Positions 5,156-10,874 of a DNA stretch of 10,874 nt are shown piece by piece. The translations under genes were made by a program, and so were the position numbers. The DNA is from Candidatus Kaiserbacteria bacterium. GTDB lineage: Bacteria; Patescibacteriota; Minisyncoccia; Phycocordibacterales; Phycocordibacteraceae. The stretch's first letter is position 1, and every line of letters starts with the position of its first letter. The stretch lies in NCBI GenBank assembly GCA_011052355.1, contig DRJB01000018.1:1-10874 (forward strand), given 5' to 3'. The notes under the pieces are model-generated. The model was not told the DNA's origin, ran no database searches, and saw nothing but the letters and a program-made list of their open reading frames with translations.

Positions 5156-5730
5156 CGCAAGTTACGCAATGTTGCCCCAACCGAAAGAGTAAAATTATTC
5201 GGCGCGCGATTCGGATTAATGTTGACGGTAACAGTGGTGTTTACTGAGGCAATATCAGTAACATTTATAGGAGGTGCCATCTGGATACCGCTTGAATTGA
5301 AATAGCGAAAAAGTGGCGTGCTCCCATTGTGTACATCGGTTGCAATGCTTGTAGTGGCCTCCGGTTGCCCCACATAAGAGAGCGGGTTTCCAATCGGAAC
5401 AGTAATCCCGCGATAAAGGGTGGTGCCGGAAAGCCAATACCTCACACGGTCAACCACTCCGTCATCTTTCATATCAACATAAAAAGTGATGCTGTTGTCA
5501 GAAGCGCTCACCACAGGATATGCTCCGTTGGCGCCGTACGATGCCTCACGCAAATCTTTCATGGCATCAGTTACCCCAATACTGGAATTTTCAACCGCCG
5601 AAGTTTGCTCAAGTACAAAGGAATTCATGCGATAGAAATAAATAATGAGCGATGTTACAGAAAAGAGCACCACAGCGAAGATGGCAATTGTGACCACTGT
5701 TTCAATTAAAGTAAATGCTCTTGTTCGCAT
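5143..5730 (-). CDS. PilW/GspJ-like type IV prepilin
   Basis: A 195-residue prepilin. The class III signal is MRTRA followed by FTLIETVVTIAIF: the peptidase would cut between A5 and F6, leaving Phe at +1 and Glu at +5, then a hydrophobic helix to about residue 33. The -1 residue is Ala instead of the usual Gly. The stretch ITFYVDMKDDGVVDRVRYWL, followed by TLYRG, matches the pattern of PilW/GspJ minor pilins. The start at 5730 is chosen because it gives the short basic leader these proteins need. A TTG at 5799 in frame would add 23 residues and overlap the upstream gene. It lies between the 496-residue membrane protein and the PilX-like gene and probably acts in the minor-pilin tip complex. 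It contains no Cys. Confidence 0.8.
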   Translation of the reverse strand: MRTRAFTLIETVVTIAIFAVVLFSVTSLIIYFYRMNSFVLEQTSAVENSSIGVTDAMKDLREASYGANGAYPVVSASDNSITFYVDMKDDGVVDRVRYWLSGTTLYRGITVPIGNPLSYVGQPEATTSIATDVHNGSTPLFRYFNSSGIQMAPPINVTDIASVNTTVTVNINPNRAPNNFTLSVGATLRNLRRAP

Positions 5731-5770
5731 AGGAATAATCCGACCGCCGGGCACGTACACACGTGTAAGT

Positions 5771-7261
5771 TTACAGCCCACCACCGGAACCAAATCCAAA
5801 CAGTCCGCTCATAAAAGATTTTAACGACTCAACATTTTTCGGAGAAACAATCGGCGCTGTGGAATTATAATTGGCAAAGCGAAGTTCTTCACGCAAGGTT
5901 GCACGACTATTCAGGTTGTTACCGACCCCTACGAAAGTAATACTCGGAATAGTAAATTTATATACACGTGAATCATTCTTCCCAACCCATATGTTAATTG
6001 GAAGCTTTTGTGTGAATGTTTCATTAAATCCCCTGCCCTTTTGTAAGAATGTGGCAAAAGATATATTCCGCCCCATTGCTCCATCACGAGTATGCAACAA
6101 GTGTATATAATCATACATGAATCTTTGCACAAGCAAAACTGATTGGGGAGTATTTTGTATCACCAGTGAAAGATGATATGTCGGGACACCATTCAGATAT
6201 TCAATGCCCACATTTCTTGCAGAATGCACATATTGCAAACTATCCACGTATGTCCGCAGGTCTTTTAGGTCTTTTGCAATGATAGGTGAAGACGATGCGG
6301 AAAGATCGGAAAAGATTTTAGAAAATTGTTGGGACGAAGTTGCATTCGTAAAATCAACAAGACGAACCCACCTGTCTGATATTTTCGCCAATGCGGCGTT
6401 TACAAACACCGGTCCCATTCGCAGTTGAGGATTTGTAGATTCAATGCTTACCTTACCTCGCAAAAGTTTCAGGTCAAGCGCACGCGAAGATAAAATGGTA
6501 TGGAAACTGAGAGAATAGGTACCGCTTGTGGTTGCGACGGAAATTGCACCCTGCAATGCTGTGGTGAGGTCAATGTCCGGATGTGTTCTCGCTTTTTGCA
6601 ACACTATTGTGCCGTGCTGAGCAACCGTGGTGGTGGCATATATAAATTTTGCACCGCCCAACATACCACCGGTTTCCGCGCCAAGCGATGATGAGGCGAT
6701 GTTTGTAGCGGTGGCACTTGTAGAAGTGGCGGCAAAATCAAACGACTGAATCGTTGCCGCATGCTCCAGCACCCCACGCAACACGGAAATTGCAGAAGGT
6801 TGTTTGGAGTACGTATAATACGCGTACACACCACCTCCGACAACGCCCATGAGAATAACCAATGTTAAAATAATAATCACCGGGCGATACCAAAAAGAAT
6901 CACGCGTTACAGATGCCGGCGTAAAAGATGACGGTGGTACGAAAGACGCGGGCATTTGTTGTGATATAGATGGTGTCATTATTGGCGAAACACTTTCTGA
7001 TGGAACATTTTGCCTGTTGTCTTTGTACATATCCACCGAGGGCTCATTGCGCGACATTTCAGATGGTACTCCGGGTGATACTTTTGATAATGATATATCT
7101 TTTACGGTGCTACGCGCCGTCATCACTTCCGGTGCGGAAAATACTTTGTCTAAATCACCGCCACTCCAGCCGACAGTGAGTAATTCTTTTGTAATATCTT
7201 CGCGTGAAGCGCCATCAATCACACGCTGGCGTATGTATTCAATAAGCTGTTGAGTAATCAT
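5771..7261 (-). CDS. Single-pass membrane protein with UBA-like N-terminus
   Basis: A 496-residue protein of unknown role inside the T4P operon. Residues 3-40 form a short three-helix module (LIEYIRQRVIDGASREDI, then VGWSGGDLDKVF) of the UBA-like kind seen at the start of many Patescibacteria proteins. Residues 45-125 are a Pro/Ser-rich linker, and 127-149 a single membrane helix. The rest (about 155-496) is predicted to lie outside. Its part around 350-440, with a GVPTYHLSLVIQ strand and INIWVGKNDSRVYKF, resembles LppX/LolA-like half-barrels, and it ends in a Gly-rich tail. The arrangement (soluble head inside, one helix, large outer domain) could link the cytoplasm to pilus assembly, as PilN/PilO-type proteins do, but no homology to those is claimed. 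A weak promoter just upstream could allow separate expression. Confidence 0.75.
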   Translation of the reverse strand: MITQQLIEYIRQRVIDGASREDITKELLTVGWSGGDLDKVFSAPEVMTARSTVKDISLSKVSPGVPSEMSRNEPSVDMYKDNRQNVPSESVSPIMTPSISQQMPASFVPPSSFTPASVTRDSFWYRPVIIILTLVILMGVVGGGVYAYYTYSKQPSAISVLRGVLEHAATIQSFDFAATSTSATATNIASSSLGAETGGMLGGAKFIYATTTVAQHGTIVLQKARTHPDIDLTTALQGAISVATTSGTYSLSFHTILSSRALDLKLLRGKVSIESTNPQLRMGPVFVNAALAKISDRWVRLVDFTNATSSQQFSKIFSDLSASSSPIIAKDLKDLRTYVDSLQYVHSARNVGIEYLNGVPTYHLSLVIQNTPQSVLLVQRFMYDYIHLLHTRDGAMGRNISFATFLQKGRGFNETFTQKLPINIWVGKNDSRVYKFTIPSITFVGVGNNLNSRATLREELRFANYNSTAPIVSPKNVESLKSFMSGLFGFGSGGGL

Positions 7262-7269
7262 GATGTTTG

Positions 7270-7298
7270 TCTATAAGTATAGTGCATTGGTACACCAA
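7270..7298 (-). promoter_or_regulatory. Candidate internal promoter before the 496-aa gene
   Basis: In the 69-bp gap between the 569-residue and 496-residue genes, TTGGTG (7298-7293) is followed after 17 bases by TATAGA (7275-7270). Transcription would begin only one or a few bases before the ATG at 7261, giving an almost leaderless mRNA. A second -10-like TATACT (7281-7276) overlaps the spacer but has no good -35. This is the longest gap inside the pilus operon, which favours a control site. Confidence 0.35.
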
Positions 7299-7330
7299 AA
7301 AATAATTACTTATCCACAACACCCGATGGG

Positions 7331-9040
7331 TTATTGAAACGTTGCAGTATAAAATGTCTGTCCCGAAACTGAAATATTGTTACTGGTGGTCGTGGTGTAT
7401 CCGCCCTTGGAGATTGTTACAGTATAAGTATCGGACGATGACAGCCCTCCGAAATATGCACCTGCACAAGTAGATGAAGAAACAGCACTGGAATATCCGG
7501 TATTTGTCAGTGTTACCGTTACATCGGAAACCGGAGCACCGCTTGAGTCTTGTACATTCACTAATAACGTATTCGCAGTTGGCGCAACCAAAGTGAGCGA
7601 TGCGGTGTTTACCGAGCCCGGAGCAAGCGGATATGGCGGAAGCGGACACGCACCTTCAATATTATATCCAGTCACACCTATAGAATATGAATCCCACTCA
7701 AGGGGAAGTGCTCGTTGTCCCGAGGCATTAGTGGTGGTAGACAATATCGTCTTATAAATTGACGCACCCGCACCGGTTGACCCGATGGTTTTTTCACCGG
7801 TAAGTGTAAACGGAACATTTGGTAGCGGTGTGGGACCGGTATCATACGCAAGTGACCAGTTAAATACCTTGGGAACAATGGACGTTCCGGTTCTTGAAAG
7901 TGTTGCTCCCACGGCAAGAGTTGGATAGGTGCTCGTTGATACATTTGTTAAGTCAATGGGGAAAGTGGAAAAACCGGTGCTGTTGCCCGGCAACACGCTA
8001 TCCGGTAATAGCGTGTTGCCGGCTGTGTACACATGCGCAAGAACGCTTGAGCCAGACGATGCAGCCGTACTCGCCTGTACCGATGTCCACGCATGCAACA
8101 TTGTCGGCGTTACAGTAATGGAACGCGCCGAGCCGGAAAGAGCAGTGCCAGCAAGCGTGATTTCCCCGGAAGACACGGAGACACTTGAAGTTGCCGAAAG
8201 TAATGATTGGTCCGTGAAAGTATCAAAGAGAGAATCACTCGAAATTGGGTTATACGTATGCAGTGTAAAAGATGCCAACGTATCAATGGCAAATGTGCCT
8301 GCGGTGATTTGCTCTTTTACCACGGTGAGATAGCCGGGAGTTGGGTTTTGGTTTGTGGTATCGCGTACATATGTTTGTGCGGATGAATATCCGCTTTTGG
8401 TAACTTTTATTTGATAGTCGGACGAAACGGGGGCACCCGGCAACGAAACTATCCCGAGCGTGTTTGAAAAAGCAGACATATCAATTGCCGGTGTAAGTGC
8501 CGGGTCTGTAATGTGCACGGTCGCCCCGGGTACCGGCGCACCGGTAGCATTAACCACGTGGATGGTGAGCGTGCCACCACCATTCGTTGTTTCTATGCTC
8601 GGGGGTGAAAAGTTTGATACAAGCACGGCGGAATGTGAGGAACCACCAGCCTGATAATCAACACTTATTTTTGCAACTTTATAATCGGCAGTGATGCCAT
8701 TGGTATCATTTACACCAAGCCCATCCGCCGGTGAGTCAACATATTGAATATAGGTGTGCATCGTATATGCTATATTATTTAATTTCTTTATTTGTGTAGG
8801 TGGAACCAGCCCGCTTGGAATACCACCGATGGTACCGAGCGAATCATATGAGATTCCGCGCAAGTATTCCATCTGACTCTCGGAAAGCGATGAGGCACCG
8901 GCGCGCGCTTTAGCAAGAGAAGAAATCGCAATTGACGCGCGCAACAATCCCATAAGCGCAAGAAAAATAATGAGCACCAACGCAGAACCAACCAACACAT
9001 CTATAAGGGTCATGCCACGCGATGATGTTGAAATATGCAT
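7331..9040 (-). CDS. Large modular prepilin, candidate pilus-tip adhesin
   Basis: A 569-residue prepilin-like protein. The signal is MHISTSSRG followed by MTLIDVLVGSALVLIIF: cleavage between G9 and M10, with Met at +1 and an acidic residue (Asp) at +5, then one membrane helix (about 15-35). After a pilin-like region come exported beta-rich modules. Residues 157-225 (TIHVVNATGAPVPGATVHI ... KSGYSS) and 490-569 (LLVNVQDSSGAPVSDVTVTL ... SKGGYT) are carboxypeptidase-regulatory-like domains. Residues 403-485 appear to be a third, weaker copy. Residues 260-400 form a Ser/Thr-rich beta domain of unknown type. The only Cys are C465 and C525. Size and modular exterior suggest a tip-located minor pilin or adhesin, not a shaft subunit. 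The gene starts 11 bases after pilC ends; no Shine-Dalgarno is visible. Confidence 0.8.
   Translation of the reverse strand: MHISTSSRGMTLIDVLVGSALVLIIFLALMGLLRASIAISSLAKARAGASSLSESQMEYLRGISYDSLGTIGGIPSGLVPPTQIKKLNNIAYTMHTYIQYVDSPADGLGVNDTNGITADYKVAKISVDYQAGGSSHSAVLVSNFSPPSIETTNGGGTLTIHVVNATGAPVPGATVHITDPALTPAIDMSAFSNTLGIVSLPGAPVSSDYQIKVTKSGYSSAQTYVRDTTNQNPTPGYLTVVKEQITAGTFAIDTLASFTLHTYNPISSDSLFDTFTDQSLLSATSSVSVSSGEITLAGTALSGSARSITVTPTMLHAWTSVQASTAASSGSSVLAHVYTAGNTLLPDSVLPGNSTGFSTFPIDLTNVSTSTYPTLAVGATLSRTGTSIVPKVFNWSLAYDTGPTPLPNVPFTLTGEKTIGSTGAGASIYKTILSTTTNASGQRALPLEWDSYSIGVTGYNIEGACPLPPYPLAPGSVNTASLTLVAPTANTLLVNVQDSSGAPVSDVTVTLTNTGYSSAVSSSTCAGAYFGGLSSSDTYTVTISKGGYTTTTSNNISVSGQTFYTATFQ
7987..8022. 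repeat. Perfect 15-bp inverted repeat inside the modular pilin gene
   Basis: CCGGCAACACGCTAT (7987-8001), loop CCGGTA, ATAGCGTGTTGCCGG (8008-8022). It encodes residues 340-352 (AGNTLLPDSVLPGN region). The left arm is also the second half of a smaller inverted repeat, GTTGCC-C-GGCAAC (7982-7994), so two mutually exclusive hairpins are possible. Confidence 0.85.
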
Positions 9041-9051
9041 AAGTAAACAAA

Positions 9052-10263
9052 TTACATCTTTGAAGAGAGCGAGTATATCGGAGAAATAATCGCTATGGCA
9101 AAAATACCCACGCCTGTGCCGATAAACAACATAAGAATCGGCTCAATAATGGTGGAAAGGTCTTTGGTGCGCTGTTGCACATCTTGCTCATAAAAATCGG
9201 CAACTTGTTCAAGCATGGCGGAAAGTTTCCCAGTCTCTTCTCCCACCGCAATCATATCTGAAAACATTATCGGATATCTGTTTAAGTGGTCAAGAAAAGT
9301 GGCGGAAAGTGGCTCGCCCTTGCGCACACGCGTTTGCGCCTCCGAGAGAATATTTGCAAATGTTTCAGTACCGACCACCTCGCGCGTAATGGAAAGTGCT
9401 TCCAACATATCAACACCGGAAGCAAGAAGCGATGAGAGTGTCCGCGCAGTGCGCGCCGCGAATGTTTCTTGCACCAATTCGCCAATGACAGGGACATGTA
9501 ACACCGCGGAAAAAAGAATTTTACTTCCGAAGCGTGATTTTGCAAAAAAGAATGCTCCACCAATGACAGTGGCAATACCAAGTAATACGAGGATGGTGTG
9601 ATGCACAAGAAAGTTTGATGAGGCGACAACCACGCGTGTTGAGAGTGGCAACGCAACGCCCAGTTGCATAAATGTCGCAGTGAGTGTCGGCACCACAAAC
9701 AACAACATCAGAATAAAGATAATTATCATTGCGAAAATAATGATTACAGGATAAATCATTGCGCCGTGTACTTTCTTTGTAAGATTGCGAGATTGCTCCA
9801 TCTGCACCCCGACCACTTTAAGAGAGGAAGAGAGTGTACCACTTTCCTCCCCGGCGTGTGCCATGGCGACAAATAAGTTTGAAAATAATTTTCTATGTTT
9901 AGCGAGCGCTTCGTGGAATGATGACCCGCCCTTAAGTGAAGATTCAATATCAGCGAGTATAGCTGAAAATCTTTTATTGCGTGTCTGTCTTTGCACGATG
10001 GAAAGTGCACGAGAAAGAGTGAGCCCCGCGTTAAGCATTGAGCCGATGTTTTTTGTTACCAAGACCAATTCATCTTGAGAAACCCCCGTGCCAAATGTCA
10101 TGTTCAACCATGACGGCATGGTGAACCCGCCACCCTCAGAAAGAGTAATGACCGATGCATGCTCTTTTTCAAGAGCATCATATATTTCAAAACGCGATTG
10201 TGCATCCATAACGCGCTTTTCTTTTCTTCCATCACTTGTTCTGAGAACTACAGAAAATTTCAT
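9052..10263 (-). CDS. pilC: PilC, type IV pilus inner-membrane platform protein
   Basis: A 403-residue platform protein of the GspF/PilC family, the usual length. It is the membrane rotor that couples PilB ATP hydrolysis to insertion of pilin subunits. Two type II secretion F domains are visible. The first (about 67-190) contains NIGSMLNAGLTLSRAL and the signature GEESGTL (138-144). The second (about 268-391) contains SSLLASGVDMLEAL and GEETGKL (341-347). Membrane helices lie near 169-192, 216-240 and 372-395, the last carrying the conserved Pro-rich start IIEPILMLFIGTGVG. The ATG at 10263 is five bases after the pilB stop, so the two are probably translated together. The N-terminal 60 residues look like the soluble extension common in PilC. 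No odd substitutions were noticed. Confidence 0.95.
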   Translation of the reverse strand: MKFSVVLRTSDGRKEKRVMDAQSRFEIYDALEKEHASVITLSEGGGFTMPSWLNMTFGTGVSQDELVLVTKNIGSMLNAGLTLSRALSIVQRQTRNKRFSAILADIESSLKGGSSFHEALAKHRKLFSNLFVAMAHAGEESGTLSSSLKVVGVQMEQSRNLTKKVHGAMIYPVIIIFAMIIIFILMLLFVVPTLTATFMQLGVALPLSTRVVVASSNFLVHHTILVLLGIATVIGGAFFFAKSRFGSKILFSAVLHVPVIGELVQETFAARTARTLSSLLASGVDMLEALSITREVVGTETFANILSEAQTRVRKGEPLSATFLDHLNRYPIMFSDMIAVGEETGKLSAMLEQVADFYEQDVQQRTKDLSTIIEPILMLFIGTGVGIFAIAIISPIYSLSSKM

Positions 10264-10268
10264 AAAGA

Positions 10269-10874
10269 TTATTCGCTTATGACGCGCAAAACTTCTTCAA
10301 TGGAAGTAATGCCACGTGCCGCTTTATATAAACCATCTTCAAACATGGTGAGCATACCTTCTTTTTTTCCCTGTGACTCAATAGCGTCAGTGGTCGCATC
10401 ATGCAAAATGTGTTCACGCACCGCAGGAGAAACGGAAAGCACTTCATGAATACCGATACGCCCATGATATCCCTCACTGCATTCTGCCGATTTTTTGGGA
10501 CGAGCAAATTGAATGGAAGAAATTGAAGCTCCGCTTTTTACCATTTTTTCTTCAGTCAACACGTCTATAACACTCTTAAATTCTTCCGGGGATGCGACTT
10601 TCTTTTGTTCTTGTTCGGAAAGTTTGTATGATTCTTTATCAGAACACAATTTACGCACAAGACGTTGTCCGACAATAACCCTCAACGTGGAAACAAGCAA
10701 AAACGGCTCCACTCCCATATCAATAAGGCGGGGGATAGCTCCGGATGCGCTGTTTGTGTGGATGGTAGAAAGTACCAAGTGCCCGGTGAGTGCGGCATTG
10801 ATTGCAAGCGACGCGGTTTCACCATCGCGTATTTCTCCCACCATCACAATGTCCGGGTCCTGCCTGACAAGCGA
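10269..10874 (-). CDS. pilB: PilB assembly ATPase, C-terminal part (cut by window edge)
   Basis: The last 201 residues of a PilB/GspE-type hexameric ATPase that powers pilus extension from the cytoplasm. The frame is open to the right edge, so the N-terminal and Walker A regions lie outside the window. Visible motifs are the Walker B/Asp region (RQDPDIVMVGEIRD, 4-17) and the His box (GHLVLSTIHTNSA, 31-43), followed by DMGVEPFLL and the GYHGRIGIHEVL segment (135-146). Most PilB/GspE proteins hold a zinc-binding tetracysteine between RKLC and GYxGR. Here only C77 and C132 remain of the four. PilC follows after five bases. PilT retraction ATPases lack this C-terminal layout, so PilB is preferred. 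Confidence 0.93.
   Translation of the reverse strand, partial: SLVRQDPDIVMVGEIRDGETASLAINAALTGHLVLSTIHTNSASGAIPRLIDMGVEPFLLVSTLRVIVGQRLVRKLCSDKESYKLSEQEQKKVASPEEFKSVIDVLTEEKMVKSGASISSIQFARPKKSAECSEGYHGRIGIHEVLSVSPAVREHILHDATTDAIESQGKKEGMLTMFEDGLYKAARGITSIEEVLRVISE

Noticed and set aside
7321..7331. Terminator after the 569-aa gene (ACCC-GAT-GGGT)
   Set aside because: Only a four-base stem, and the nearest T-run is too far away.
10102..10178. Two smaller hairpins within pilC (10102-10126 with one bulge; 10159-10178 with eight-base arms)
   Set aside because: Arms of 8-10 bases in a conserved coding gene are not convincing alone; recorded only as possible company for the two long repeats.
1..10874. 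CRISPR arrays, tRNA or rRNA genes, insertion sequences
   Set aside because: No regularly spaced repeats, cloverleaf-like segments, rRNA-like sequence or transposase frames were seen.

Overview
The window looks like a chromosomal piece of an uncultivated Patescibacteria (CPR) genome, probably Parcubacteria-like. This is inferred from three things: a compact type IV pilus (T4P) operon with large modular minor pilins; a membrane protein that opens with a short UBA-like helical module common in that group; and an almost complete lack of Shine-Dalgarno sites. UGA acts as a normal stop at least once and the long genes stay open under the standard code, which argues against the Gracilibacteria/SR1 lineages that recode UGA. 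No lineage marker gene is present, so the placement is an inference.

Layout. Positions 1-115 (minus) hold the start of an unknown gene, the only one here with a strong Shine-Dalgarno. Positions 242-583 (minus) hold a small helical protein of unknown function. Positions 584-985 are an AT-rich divergent control region. It ends in a near-consensus promoter whose -10 box lies inside a perfect palindrome, just upstream of an ArsR-type repressor gene. Positions 986-3281 (plus) form a tightly coupled operon: ArsR-family repressor, a CcdA/DsbD-like membrane thiol-electron carrier, a 35-codon ORF, a MerT/MerF-like membrane protein with a CPMC motif, and a small thioredoxin with CSHC. Together they look like a thiol-redox or thiophilic-metal response module. 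The physiological substrate cannot be read from sequence.

Positions 3360-10874 (minus, transcribed right to left) are the T4P operon: PilB C-terminal half (cut by the window edge), PilC, a 569-residue prepilin with carboxypeptidase-regulatory-like modules, a 69-bp gap with a possible promoter, a 496-residue single-pass membrane protein, a PilW/GspJ-like prepilin, a PilX-like pilin, and a 74-residue unknown protein followed by an intrinsic terminator. PilB and PilC would drive pilus assembly. The three pilin-like proteins would form or decorate the pilus tip, and the 569-residue one is the best adhesin candidate. The two operons converge at about 3282-3391.

The most unusual sequence-level signals are two long perfect inverted repeats inside coding sequence (14-bp arms at 3477-3507, 15-bp arms at 7987-8022). 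Neither has a T-tract, so neither looks like a terminator. A third, all-GC hairpin sits over a stop codon at 5135-5155.
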